DNA from: Metaphire vulgaris
Lineage: Eukaryota; Annelida; Clitellata; Crassiclitellata; Megascolecidae
Assembly (NCBI GenBank): GCA_018105865.1
Contig: CM030862.1
Coordinates: 1,022,101 to 1,086,100 of the forward strand
Reading direction: 5' to 3'
Length of the DNA stretch: 64,000 nt
Part shown: positions 42,680-55,282 of the stretch, piece by piece
Layout of the letters: the number at the start of each line of letters is the position of its first letter
Position numbering within the stretch: position 1 is the stretch's first letter
Translations under genes and position numbers: made by a program
Notes under the pieces: model-generated
What the model was told of the DNA's origin: nothing
Database searches by the model: none
Seen by the model: the letters and a program-made list of their open reading frames with translations, nothing else

Positions 42680-45600
42680 CATCATCATTATCATCATCAT
42701 CATCATATTAGTGTTACTTGGTTGTCAATGCACATTAAGTCATTCACTAAGTGAAGAATCATTGAGTGTGGGATGAATCACGTGTCCTAAACAGTGTAGG
42801 CCAGACAGTATAATGCAGTTTTAAGTTTTATGGTAACTAGCTGTTTGTCAGTTGGTGCTTATGCTTACTATCTCTTGGATGGATGTTGACTATTGCCTGG
42901 CTGATCATATACCTTCCCCATAGCTATTTTAAGAAAGGCTGAGCGCCTAAGAATAAGCAGCTACTGTTGTGCTGCTTTCCAAGGTGCTATAGAAATCCAC
43001 GAGACACTTACTTTACTTTATGGTGAACTGTAAATGGTCATGCGTCAACACTGAGTGGATATCAGTATAAATAACTTGCTGACAATTGTCTCTGCTATTT
43101 ATGCAGCACTAGTTGAAAATTTGTTGGTTTTCTGGTGATTTTTGGTGTTATTTCCAGGGACAGTGGTCGTTCGACCTGTGGCAGTTGAAGACTCTGCCTC
43201 GACTGCTTATGCTCCAGACATTCCCTATGGACGTAAGACAAGAACAGGTCTGTAACCCTAACTAATTTTATATGTTGTATCATTTTTGGGTACTAACTCT
43301 TGGATGATGAGGCAATTACAGATTTGTGGTTGGTTGGTACAGTAGGTCTACTCTAAGGTCTACTCTAAGTGTTTTACTAATCCTTATGTAAATGGTGTGT
43401 AACTGTAATGTACTTGGTGCAGTGGCGGCTCTAGGATTTGGCAAGTGAGGGGGCCGTTGGGGGGGAACTTCTAATCATGGGGGGCCAACCATTTGTTGTT
43501 TAATGTATGTAGCATTAAGTATAGGGTCCCAACTGGGGGGCCACTGAGGGGCCAGGCAGTCAATAGGGGGGCACGGGCCCCCGCTGGCCCCCCGGTGGAG
43601 CTGCCACTGACTTGGTGATTTGAAGCTCTTGATATGATTGTGCTATGTGAATGTATCTGTTCTTTCTCTTGAAATTATGACTGAAGTGACTTATTGGATT
43701 AAAAAATGGGGGGTCATGATTCAAATCTAGGAGTGACAATTGACTGATGCCAAGAGCATTACTAAAATGGCACTATAGAAGTTCAATAATGATGATGATG
43801 AAGTCTCGAATTTTGTGGTGGTGTTAAATGAGCTGTGTTTTAAAATAGAGATTGTTGTGTTAGATGTCATACCAGACCACGTGATGTGTACGGCTTGCGA
43901 ACATCGAATTCCAACCAATAGCATTGATCACTTCTACAGACATCCTGTACTAAGAGTTTTGCTCTGCAGGGTGAGAGACGTTATTGTTAAATATCATTTC
44001 CAGCTAATATAAACTGCATCTCATCCATCTGGATCTTTATTTCATACATTGATGTGAAATTATTCAATATTTTCTCAGTTTGTGAATTGGGCAATTTTAC
44101 AATCTGCATGAGACAGACAGAGGGATTACATTTAGAGCTACGTTTATACTTTTTCCTGAATAGTTCAGATATCATAAATCTTATGGCTTATTTTGATATA
44201 TTTCTGAACAGTGACTTATCTATGTAGTACGTGTATGCAAAAAAGGCATATTTTCAACCCCCACCCCGTTTGCACACCATAAATACGCAAAATCTTCTAA
44301 ATCCAACCCTGACACACTCCTCACTGTGCACTTACTATATATGGATGGACCTTAACGTTACTGAGTCGAATTGTTCTAATTGTCGCAGAGATGCATTACA
44401 GTTTATGAGACGAAACCAGTTTGCATGGGTGACGACGGTCTTGATGACGCGTGTCGCTGGTGTGCCGAGGGTGGCGACCTCATCTGCTGTGACTTCTGTA
44501 ACAATGCGTTCTGCAAAGGGTGCATTGAGCGAAACCTCGGAAGACAGGAGCTGCATTCGATCCTGAATGCGGGTTGGTGCTTTTTAGCATTGATGAATTG
44601 CCTTAAAATGCTACAGGGTGGCGCAGAAAAGTCGGACTAGTAACATTTAGGTTTGGCATTTAATATAGTCCAGTTTTTTGTGCCACCCTGTACATAGGTG
44701 TTCCTTTTGGAACACTAAAGATGATATTGGATCTCTGGTTTAGCAGACTGTGAAAATGTATCTTGTTGGTGAAATATATTTGTTCTTTTTTTTGATTGAA
44801 GGCAATGTCTTTTACCAGATTTAATTTGATTTTGGAAATATTGATGTGCTAAGTTTTATCTACATTTGCCAGGGCAAAATACCATTAATGACCTTTTTTG
44901 CTTGTCAACCTTTTTTGGGATTTCATTTCACCACCAACTTCCTAGAAATTAATTGCATTCCCCCACCAACTTCTTAAAAATTTCTTGCATTTCTCCCCGT
45001 CCCCACCAAGAGTTCTTGGAACCCGTCACTGACGACTCTTGTATTTCGTCATCTGTTGCTTTCAGATATTAAATTTTTATCGAGGGTTTGCAGTTTTTAT
45101 GATGTTGAAGTTGCTTGATGCTCGTTGGTTTCAGGCGACAATGAGAAGTGGAAATGTTACGTCTGCCATCCACAGCTCCTCGCAAAGCACGTCGAATTAT
45201 GCAACACGATCATTGCTTCCGTCGAAGAGAGAGAAAAGGTCGCTTGTCGGCGCCAGAAATCGGGAATCGCTCGATCTCCGAGGCAGAACCAAATGGCGGC
45301 GATGCCCGACACGGCCGCTCCTGGCCAGTGCCATCGCGTCGCAGGTCATATCGGCGAACGCGGGGCGCCGCGGGGTGGGGAGACCGCGGGGCCGGGGCTC
45401 GCTTACCCACGGGACGTCCAAGGGCGACGTGCTCTACATCCGCACTCCGGGCGGCGGCGTCGTCGGCATTCCAGCAAAGAGTATGGATCAGTTGGCGAAC
45501 GTACCGTTGATGCCGGGACAGACGCAGGCGAGGCAGCGCCAGTCGACGCGCGGCTTCCGATCGCCGAGGGGCTCTTCGTACCGGTCGCAGTTCCTGAATC

Positions 45601-46289
45601 TTCCGAGCCTTCCGATGACCAGCGTCACGCTGAGCAGCTCGCCGCCGAACATCACCGAGTACAACGTCTGGACGGTTCTGGAAAAACTGCTTGCGGCGAC
45701 ACAGTCGATGGGAATGCTTCTCGGGTCGCTCAAGGACGACCTGCGCCGGACCGGCACAAACCTGGTCGCCGTCGAGCAGCTGAAGAAGCGAAGGGAGGTG
45801 GCGATGAAGCTGTGGCGGGCGTTTGTCGCGTACAAGAAGTCGTTTCTCGACATCGAGACGTTCACGCGCGACGGCAGCGCCGCGCCAGGGGCCCCGCATC
45901 AGGCGGGCTCCCAGCAGGGTCCCGCGTCGAGAGCTGCCGCGAAGATTTCCGCGAAGCAGGCGGCGAAAGAGACGGCCGAAGACGAGGATCAGAGGGAGAA
46001 AGACGCCGGGCTCGGCCAGAAGAGATCGGCGCAGCGCGGAGCTGAAGACGTTCATGAAATCAAGAAAAACTGCCTTGAAAGCGACGAGCAGAGGCTTGAG
46101 GATGCAGAAGAAGCACCGTGCCAGGACACCGATGCAAAGTGTAAAGATGAAGAGGAAGAAGTCGACGGTGAGGATTCCGACGAGGAGAGCAAGGAAACCG
46201 AGTTGGCAGAAAACAAGGGCGGCAATATCTTTGGCTCGATGCATTTCGAGCCTCTTTTTGAAATAAAACCGATAGCGAAGAAAGACTGA
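41070..46289 (+). CDS. ADD-domain (ATRX-type) chromatin protein without helicase
   Basis: Exons 41070-41104, 42348-42580, 43158-43247, 43849-43970, 44389-44572 and 45135-46289 join with matching phases, for about 605 residues. The N-terminus is Asp/Glu-rich. An ATRX-like ADD domain follows: a GATA-type finger (MCTAC, then HPVLRVLLCRRC) and a PHD-like finger (ACRWCAEGGDLICCDFCNNA, CKGCIERNLGR, then WKCYVCHP). ADD domains bind histone H3 tails unmodified at K4. After the ADD domain comes a 350-residue tail with an Arg/Gly patch, a helical segment (YNVWTVLEKLLAATQSMGML) and an acidic end, then a stop and AATAAA at 46515-46520. No SNF2 helicase follows. The last exon needs a +1 shift. An earlier start exon near 38779 is possible. 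It may be an ADD-only protein, as reported for Drosophila ADD1. Confidence 0.85.
41930..42210 (+). mobile_element. tRNA-derived SINE (family 1), altered head
   Basis: The body matches 39010-39300 (CCTAAGGTCGACTCGACCTT, GGTGGTAAAAATGAGGAGCA, CCAGATTAATGGCTTAT). The tRNA-like head is degraded. It ends about 140 bp before an ADD-gene exon. Confidence 0.75.
42618..42708. repeat. (ATT)n / (ATC)n microsatellite
   Basis: ATT run changing to ATC, in an intron of the ADD gene. Confidence 0.95.
43420..43609. mobile_element. hAT MITE, CAGTGGCGG family
   Basis: Perfect 8-bp duplication ACTTGGTG at 43412-43419 and 43610-43617. It is the only member of its family between 14 and 52 kb and lies in an ADD-gene intron. 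Confidence 0.92.
44614..44690. mobile_element. 77-bp TA-flanked palindromic MITE, CAGGGTGGCGC family
   Basis: Ends CAGGGTGGCGC and GTGCCACCCTG between TA sites, 42 bp after an ADD-gene donor. Confidence 0.8.
45135..46289 (+). CDS. Large CpG-rich last exon of the ADD gene, with a frame change
   Basis: The exon begins in the ADD frame (GDNEKWKCYVCHPQLL). The protein-like downstream reading, starting around GRPRGRGSLTHG (near 45370) and ending at the 46287 stop, lies in the next frame. Total coding length is one base over a multiple of three. The shift must fall between about 45230 and 45370, where G runs are frequent. A tiny intron is an alternative, but I found no good donor/acceptor pair. 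Confidence 0.7.
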   Translation, partial: ATMRSGNVTSAIHSSSQSTSNYATRSLLPSKREKRSLVGARNRESLDLRGRTKWRRCPTRPLLASAIASQVISANAGRRGVGRPRGRGSLTHGTSKGDVLYIRTPGGGVVGIPAKSMDQLANVPLMPGQTQARQRQSTRGFRSPRGSSYRSQFLNLPSLPMTSVTLSSSPPNITEYNVWTVLEKLLAATQSMGMLLGSLKDDLRRTGTNLVAVEQLKKRREVAMKLWRAFVAYKKSFLDIETFTRDGSAAPGAPHQAGSQQGPASRAAAKISAKQAAKETAEDEDQREKDAGLGQKRSAQRGAEDVHEIKKNCLESDEQRLEDAEEAPCQDTDAKCKDEEEEVDGEDSDEESKETELAENKGGNIFGSMHFEPLFEIKPIAKKD

Positions 46290-46606
46290 TCGTATCTATG
46301 ATTGTGACTTGAACAGTTGTACTCTTCATGCAATATGAACTAAATTTTCAGTTCGGTTTAGTTATGCTAGAAATAGAAACTATAATTATATAAGGTTAAT
46401 TTTTCATTATTATGTTCTGTAATCATTTTGTTGATGGAATTGCTTGATCCAGCTGACTGGTTAATTGAACCTTGAGCTTTAGAAAATTCTGTTCCTTATT
46501 TGACTCCTTGACTAAATAAATTGATCGTTTTTTGAATTTGTTGTCAAATCACCAGGGTAGTAGGGTAGTATTTGTAAGTCAGGCCAGTTGGGGTGGGGGG
46601 ATTACC

Positions 46607-46770
46607 CAGTGTTTATAATAGCCACCTTGACATTGGGGGGAGTTTAAAATTTGTGGGGTGAACAGACATTGGGGAGGTCATACTACTTGCCGAAATGTCA
46701 AAATTTTGGGGGGTAAATTTAACTTTGGGGGAAATCCCCCCCCCCCAGAGAGGGTCTAGAATAGACCCTG
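46607..46770. mobile_element. hAT MITE, CAGTGTTTATTCTAG family
   Basis: Ends CAGTGTTTATAATAG and CTAGAATAGACCCTG. Perfect 8-bp duplication GGATTACC at 46599-46606 and 46771-46778. Confidence 0.88.
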
Positions 46771-46774
46771 GGAT

Positions 46775-47260
46775 TACCACTTCCTCGGCTCCTTTTCCCC
46801 CATGCTATTTGAAGAGTGGATAAGTAAGTATGCAGTGGCAGGAATTTTATCTTTCCCCAATGAATGCTACACTGCATATAGGACCTATGGTGACGGCAGG
46901 TTTCTGTTATAGCAAAGAAATTGCACAGAGTATTGGAGCCAATGTCAACGACGCTGGATACAATTGGCGCAAAATTAGATCAGAAATTTGGGTTGTCAGC
47001 GGTGCATTGAACTGCATTCCAGTTGTAGAGCTTCCAATGATGTGCACCAGAACTTACAATGGCGATATGGTAGCCATACATACTGATGGACTTGTATACA
47101 GTGGGCGGTGTTTTTATCCAGGCCTGTTGGGGGGGGAGAGGGGCACTAAATATTTTTTTTGCATTGAACTGTGTCTTTTCCCCCAAAATCCACATTAAAT
47201 GTTTCACAAAAACGTATAAATAAAATATATTTTCGGAATACAGTAACTTTCACCCTTAAG
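46775..47260. other. Unassigned stretch with a 122-codon open frame
   Basis: A plus-strand frame at 46830-47198 (starting MQWQEFYLSPMNATLHIG) is open but resembles no family I know. The minus strand also reads open for parts of it. No splice borders or promoter support it, so I do not call a gene. Confidence 0.25.
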
Positions 47261-47263
47261 TAA

Positions 47264-47667
47264 GGGGCTGTCCATTAATTACGTCAACAATTTAGGGGGG
47301 TTTGAAAAAGTTTGACAGTTGTTGACAGGGGAGGGAGGGGGGTCAAGAGAAGTTGACGTCAACAATTTCACTTTTTACAAGTAATCAAAAATAGGAATGT
47401 AATATGTAATACTACTTATTACAATGGAAAAAAGCATGGCAAAAATGGAAAAAGCATGGCAAAATAGGTCATCACCACCACATTTTGACATTCGATGAGT
47501 AAAAAAGGGGAAAATGGTAATCACCACAAAAATAATAACCTTGTTATTGGGCCCTGTCATTGATCTTGGGGGCAAAAGTTTTTGACGTAATTATGGGGGT
47601 AAGTGAAAGTTGACAAGGAGGGGTCAAAAATGACCAAAAATTGTTGACATAATTAATGGACAGCCTC
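47264..47667. mobile_element. Harbinger-type MITE, GGGGCTGTCC family
   Basis: Ends GGGGCTGTCCATTAATTACG and TTAATGGACAGCCTC, flanked by TAA and TAG. Confidence 0.75.
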
Positions 47668-47734
47668 TAGGGCCATTTTACCAACGATGTCAATGTAATT
47701 CGTAGTGTAAACGTGTCTTGTCTTGTCTTCTGTG

Positions 47735-47905
47735 CAGTGTTTATTCTAGACCTCTGGGGGAATCTCCCCCAAGTTTAAAATCCCCCACCCCCCCCCAAAA
47801 AAATTGTTTGGACATTTTGGCAAGTAGTATGACTATGACCTCCCCATTGTCTGTTTCCCAAATGTTAACCCCCTTCCAATGTCTAGGTGGCTAGAATAAA
47901 CACTG
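47735..47905. mobile_element. hAT MITE, CAGTGTTTATTCTAG family
   Basis: Ends CAGTGTTTATTCTAGACC and GCTAGAATAAACACTG. The flanks share TTCTGT, an imperfect duplication. Confidence 0.7.
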
Positions 47906-47926
47906 ATTCTGTAGGCCTATGTCCGA

Positions 47927-48206
47927 TCAGTGTATTAACAGAAACGATTTATATATCGCCACGATTGTTACGATGTCCTGCCATTGCAATAGATCGACCA
48001 GCGAGCCTTGACTTCGGGTTGGGCTTCTGACGCTCTGCGGAATTTTGAACAGTTTGTCCGTTCTGGCGTCGCTGTTACGGTTGCGATGGTAATCTTCGTA
48101 CCCGATCTCCCCCTTCCTCTGCCCGTCCTCGATGCTCTTCCCCGTGTTACCGGCGGTCGGCTTAAGCCTGTTGTTGACCGATGGAGTCGAAGTGCAAGGT
48201 CTCGAC
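47927..48206 (-). CDS. Probable last exon of the Cys-rich gene
   Basis: A GTTGCAG acceptor precedes an open stretch. The frame expected from the previous exon (phase 0) starts TECRDLALR and ends near 47968. Another frame ends at 47927 with a hydrophobic tail (DIVTIVAIYKSFLLIH). I cannot choose between them. Confidence 0.4.
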
Positions 48207-48766
48207 ATTCGGTCTGCAACATTCCATCCGATATATTTGGTCGACGAAAAGACAATAACAATATTAGGCTATCCGAAAAATTGCACTTCAGTGCAGGGAT
48301 ATTTTTGCCCCCTAACATCCCCCCAATTTGAGGTCGACACCCCTCCCCTAAAATCTGGCAATGTGACAATGGTATGCATACAAAATGCATACTAATTTGC
48401 TCCGGACAACCCCCTCCCAATTTGAGGTCGACACCCCCAAATTCACAATCCTAGAAATATCCCTGCTTCAGTGTTGGCCTACATTCAAAGCTACCAAATT
48501 CAAAACTACCCACAAAACATTAGCGTAGCCACGGGTGGACCCCCACCACCACCACCCTATTCGTGCTGGGATTTGTGCAAAACCACCGCTGAGTAGTTGG
48601 AGGTGGGGTAGGAGTGGCATGATACCTTTATACCACGACTGCAGCCAATTTCGGTCGTCAATAATTTTCACCTGAAAATGATGACGGTGCTTCCCGGCCT
48701 ATTTAGGAATCCTGGCTACGCCACTGCCAAAACATGACAATACCAATGCGCATTTGAAACTAATGC

Positions 48767-48824
<58 letters not shown>

Positions 48825-49372
48825 GTTGTTGTTGTTGTTGTTGGTTATTTGTTATTATTATTACTAGAAAGATGCTCGCTTCGCTCGCGCTCGCTTTGCT
48901 CGCAGTGCAGGATAAATACTAATCCAATACCTATACCTAATACCCAATCATTGAATTCATGCTGAACAACATTTCAATGAAGTACATACGCCACCTAGCC
49001 AAGCTCTGCGCCACGTAATAATTAGGCCTATTTTAAAATCACGCAACTGTGACCATTTGTGACGCTGTACACGTATTTTTGTGTTCCTCGAGCTACGCCC
49101 ATCAACGCATCGCGACGTTGTATTATGACGTTGCAATGAACAATTGAACGTACACTTCGTCAAACGCTTCTTCGACTAAACCGTGTGGTTACCAATAGCA
49201 ACGTCGTCTTCGAACATCGCCGTTGCGTAAACTAAACGGTCTATTCAACGCTCGCCCACCAACGCATCGCGACGTAAGAACTAAACGGTCTAAACCGACT
49301 ACCAATAGTCAACCAATCAGAACGCTTATTAACAGACAGAGAGACATACAGATAAGGATCTTAATATGATAG

Positions 49373-49459
<87 letters not shown>

Positions 49460-52400
49460 GCATTTACACGGTTCTAAAGTTTCGCCATTTCGTGTATTTG
49501 ATAGAAAATTAGATTTCACTTTGCAGTACAGTGTATTTGACGATTCCGTTATTCGTGAACCCGATTACCTCCTTCTGCATAAAGAGCTATTCTGGATTTT
49601 TCCAGCACCATCCGATCGAAGTCTCTTAGGGTGCCGCACTGCGCCGTTGCTAACAAGTACACTGCTCTCCAGGGGGCGTACGATGGGCGAGAGGTGTTTG
49701 TCTTAATTGCCTATAAAAGACCCATAAAACACAAGCTATTAGATTGACGCCAAGTAATTCAAAATTAACAACGATTAATTACATCGCATGACATGAGACG
49801 GCTTTCGACAGTGGCGTAGCCAGGGTTACGGAATAGGGGAGAGGGGGCATCAACGTCCACTTGTACAGCTAGCTTCCAATTGTGCGGGTTTAAAATCGGG
49901 TTTAAAAGTTTCCGACGAGAATAAGAGTCCGTAAGAATCTCTTAACAAATTCTCGCATTCTCTTCGATCATACCACCTAACCCCCACCCCCCCCCTCCGA
50001 AAACCCTCAAAAAAATTCCACGTCCCAAACAGAATTGAGGTCCGCAAATTTTAATCTAAATTCCGTTTCGACCCCTTCCCCGGCAAATTCCTCTCCGAAA
50101 AGAATACTGCATGGACTAACAGCCCCCTTTCCCCCCCAGCTAGTTTTCCCCGGCTGTTTGAGTTTCCCCGCCAGGAGTCTAGATTAAACACTGCCCATAC
50201 CCCCCCTGTGGCTACGCCAAAGATTTTAGACCATAAAATTAATATGAAGTGATCATGATCAAACATCTGTCTATCACTGTCACTCGAAGTACAGTGTGTA
50301 CTCGATTTACTCACCCAGCATACGAAAGTGTCCGGCGACGTCGATGTCTTCGTAATAAGCAGTACGTGACTGTCGTCCAGCTCAATATATGACGAACACG
50401 TATATTCTGAAACACATTAAGTGCAGCGCAAATAATTGATGGAACTTACGTTGCAATATAACCAGTGATGTTAACAAGGACTGACCCCCAAGGATCAGGA
50501 CAAGGACAAGGACTGACCCCCCCAAGGACGAGGACAAGGACAAGGCTTCAAATTGTCCTTAAGGACAAGGACCAGGACAAGGATTAACATCACTGAATAT
50601 AACTCACCCAGCTGTCTAACTGCTCTAACATTGAGACAATTATTATTCACAACGAGACATATTCATCAGTATACAAACATGTATTCATATTGGCGATGAA
50701 GTGATTACGACCAATGGTCGATATTAGTAAACGCAACGGGGGTGAGGGGCGGGTCAGAATACTTCGACCCAAAAAATTTCGACTTGGATGCAGTGTTTAA
50801 TCTAGACTCCTGGATTCGGGGGAGGGGGAACTGACAAGGCCGGGAGGAAGTCAGCCAGGGGGCTGCTGTTAGTTGATGTAGTATGCCAAAATTTGCGATG
50901 GGGGGAATTTGAAATTTCCGGGGAAGGGCAATTCCCGCCCCCCGGAAACGGCCTAGATTAAACCTTGCTTGGGCGACGCCGATACCGGAAGTGAGACCTT
51001 GTTGTATGGCGGCGAGGCTGGTGGCGTTTTCCGTGTAGAAGCACTTTCCGGAAAGATTCAGTCGAAGCCTCGCTCCACTTCCGCACAGGAGGTCGTTCCA
51101 ATCCGTCATGTAACCGGAACAGGATTTCCGGTCGCCGTCCAGTTGGCTTGACACCGGCATGACGCCGTGAAGGCCGCAGGTGTTGCCTTGGACCTTACGA
51201 TCGGCTGTTCAACCACAGACAGATATACATGTACAAGACGGAACAGATGGTTTCTCAACTAGACACAACTCATGCATACTGCGGTCCTCCTTCTAAGAAG
51301 TTATTCATAGTACAGACGGCAGGGTCACAGAGGGACCACGATTCTTAGGCCAACATGCATGAAATTTGGTCTACCGCTGCAGTAGGGGCGAGAAGTTAGC
51401 AGAGTGGTAACAACGTTGGGTGATGGAGCAGGAGGTCGGGGGTTCGAGTCCCGCAGGAGCTTTGAAGGTCGACTCAGCCTTTTTCGTGATGGTAAAATGA
51501 GGAGCAGTGTTAAAAATCCCTGCGATTAGTCAAACAGGTACGCTACGGCGGCTACGCAATGCACTCGCCCCGCAAAAAATTCAGAAGAGTGATGAAACAA
51601 ATTAAAACCACATATTCTTGTGTCCCCATCTTTGCTGTGTCAAACCGTACTAGAATTGTCAATATACTCTGTCTCAATTTTTTTCTAGAGCTTTCGAAAT
51701 GCCACGAAAAATAATGAGCCATTTGAAACGACATTATACAAAGTCTTTCAGAAATCTATTCTCTGTCAAATGTCTAAAAAATCAATCGAGAGATAAGACG
51801 GCGCTTAAGAGAGTTGGTTTCTTCTATAACAGGTTTTATAGACCACAAAAATATTAGAAAATTGATACCCTGTTTGAAATTGGACAATGCTAGTGCTACA
51901 GTAGGCTATAGATATGCAAAATTCAGAAGAGTGATGAAACGAATTAAAAGTGGGAAACTACAGAAAATCTAGAAAGACAAAAGCATCAGTATCCCAATTA
52001 AAGTATGACATGCCTGCCACATGCCTTAGTTTGGCCGGTTGCCACTTGTGGATGCGAGGCATGGACGCTGAAGAAGGATGAAGAGAGAAGAATATAAGCG
52101 TTTGAAATGAAATGCCTTCGAAAATGTTATAAAAAATACTAATTTGTAAATCTAAAGGCGCATGCGCAGTGGCGGCTCCAGGATTCGGCAAATGGGGGTG
52201 GAGGGCGTTAGGGTAGCAACTTCTAAGCATGGGGTTGCAACTGTTTTTCATAAACCTGGACTAGTCTAGTTGATTAGAACGATTGCACTAAAGTGTGTGG
52301 GCTACTTGGGAAGGGGGGCAGGCATTCAATAGGGGGCCATGCCCTCCGGGGTCCCCATGTGGAACCGTCTCTGTCTATGAGCCACATATTGTAACATATA

Positions 52401-55092
52401 CTGTAGTCACGGTCAGTTTCAGCTGACCAGAGAAAGTGCCATTTGAGGAGAAATAGCCGAACAGAGAAGCGTCATCTTCTGCAGTGTTTTATCCAGACGC
52501 AAGGCCTTTGGGAGGGAGAGGGGAAGAGAGATTGACTTGGCTGACAGTTAAATGCAAAAATTTGTGTCAGCGCTGCGTTTGGGGGAATTTTGAGGGTTTT
52601 TTGTGGGGTGGGGAATCTCCCCTAACAGGCCTGGATGAAACACTGGTTATTTTTATTTGAATCAGAGTTATTTCTGGAATTATCAATTGGGGGTGGGGGT
52701 CGGTATATTCTGGGGTCGGCCCCTGTTGAAAAAGTCTGACAAGCAAAAACAAAAAGTTCATCCCTGCCTCAGATTGGGGAGGGTGGTGGTGGTGTTTGGG
52801 GGGTGTCGGTCTCAAGTTGGGGTTGTTAGGTGGTGTAAAAATCTCACTGATTTGAATAAGTATTGTTACTTAGGCATATATACCGATGAGAATCTTCATC
52901 TGTCCGCTGTGGATGCGATTTCCCAACGGCAAATGATCGTCCTTGAAATAACAAAGGTCGAACGATTGGTCGACAGCGGAGCTTGAAGCTACACGGAACA
53001 CAAAATCAATGGCAACCTTAGGGTTAACTAACTGCCTAAGAATCAACGGCGGATGATGCCAATTTCTTTCATTATGCAGCAGACCTTCGTTGCAAAGTAC
53101 TTGGTGGGTCTGTAAAATTTAGTACGCTATAATATACGAGCCTTACGAGGTACGTTCTATCCAATGCCATCAATATACGGTAGCGCATCACACGGGACCG
53201 TATATTTGCGGTACGTTATAACCTAATTTACGTTATAGCTGAGTCCGTTATAACGAAGCTCTACTGTAAATTCCTTTATGCTGACATTTGGCGTAATTTT
53301 GGATGAAAAAGTGGGACCCCAACCCCAGTACCTTCCATCTTCCCTATGGCAGCCTCTCAAAAAGTGGGGGCTCGAGCCTAGCGGCCTAATGAAAGTTTAG
53401 TCCTATGTGGGCGCATCGTAACTTCTTGACAGCTATTAAATAGCATTGGGGGTTAAACCGTAAGCTACGAAGCACAATTTAAGTTCTTTCATTGCGTTTT
53501 ATTATAATCATCATGGAGTGGCCAAAATATGTAATAAATTAAGATTGTGGATTCTATCGGCAAAACCCCCTCCCAAACAGGGCCGTAGCGACGGGGTCAC
53601 TGGGGGATATCGGAATATATATACCCCAAAAATCAGACTATCTTAAAATTGTCAATGTGTTTTTTTTAATTTTCAAAGTTTTTAATATTTATACCCCAAA
53701 TCACATTATTAACCCCCCCCCCCCAATAAATTCTTGGCTACGCCCCTGCTCCCAAATAATAACAAACCCAGCGACTGGTCGCAGTCTGAATATGGACCCC
53801 CTCCGTCCCCCACCGCGCGACAACGCTAATGCTAGCCACTATGCATGACACAGAAAACTTATAATTAGTTAAACAAGAAAATTAAATTCCTGTGAAATTT
53901 AAAACAGACATATCTGAAATCGAATGACGTCATCGTTGTCTTGCTCCAGGTGCAGACAGGTGTATCGCGGACGACTGAAATTTGAACAAACCTGAATCAA
54001 ACTTCCGAACGCTCACCGTATTGTGCTCACAAACGTCTAGACTCTAGAGGGCTAGAGCAGTGGCGGCTCTAGGATTTGGCAAGTGGGGAGCCGTTGGGGT
54101 GGTAACTTCTAATCATGGGGGCCAACCATTTGTTGTTTAATGTATGTACATTAAGTATAGGGTCCCAACTGGGGGGCCACTGGGGGCCACTGGGGGCCAC
54201 TGGAGGGCCACTGGGGGGCAAGCACTCAATAGGGGCACGGGCCCCCTGGCTCCCACGGTGGAGCCGCCACTGGGCTAGAGACGTAGAAGACAACAGCTCA
54301 GCTTTACCAAAATGCTGTCAAAAATGCATAAAGAGGCGACCCATGGAAATTGCGTAGCCTATACAAGCTATTCAGCCAATGTCGTTACAAGATATTCAGT
54401 GGGTCTAGAAAATGAAGCCTATGGGGTTCAGAACCGCTTTCTGCTCCCTCAATCATCGAGGCAACTGTACGCCGCAGACGAAACAACGTAAGGTCGATTC
54501 CAGTAAAAATGTCGAACTTCTCAAAGTAGGATTCTGATCAACTGGAAAGTCGTTTAGACGCGCAGTGGCGTAGCCAAGGGTTTTGGGGGTTACCCCCCCC
54601 CCATTGGCTGCGGGAAATTTTTGAACGTGTTTCGACGCCACTGTAAATTAGACGGTTACCATCCGTTGCTGTAAACGGAGAAGAGTTTGTAGTAGTTGAT
54701 GCTCCAGTGTTTGCTTTTGCAGATAAAATTGCCGAGAACAGCGAACGAGATGTTTTCCGGACTGATCGTCACCTTTTCCTTGCGATCGCTTTCCAGGAAA
54801 TACCAAACACCTTGAAATTCTATCGGAAAGCGACATTCGGATCGCGACGAAGGCAGCAAATCTACAGAGACGGACGACAAAAGAGAAAAACGTTTAGGAA
54901 ATCGATTCTAAAATGTTTGTTTGGCATTTTGTAAACTTGCAATGTACGTACAATCTTCACCGCAATCTAGGCTGTATGAGAACGTATAGTGAAAGATACT
55001 TTAATATCTTCAGTACAGTGGAAGATGGTTCTAGCAGAGGACGAAGCGCCTTAAAACCCAATTATTTATTCATTAAATTTTAATTATTACTG

Positions 55093-55148
<56 letters not shown>

Positions 55149-55212
55149 GCTACTACTGCTGCTACTGCTGCTGCTACTACTAATAATACTAATAATGATA
55201 CTACTACTACAC

Positions 55213-55282
<70 letters not shown>

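Noticed and set aside
45210..46244. Long minus-strand open frame (344 codons)
   Set aside because: It is antisense to the GC-rich last exon of the ADD gene. The plus-strand frame has the stronger protein-like reading, and the minus frame has no splice or family support.
46830..47198. 122-codon plus-strand frame
   Set aside because: No splice sites, promoter or recognisable family. Kept only as an unassigned stretch.
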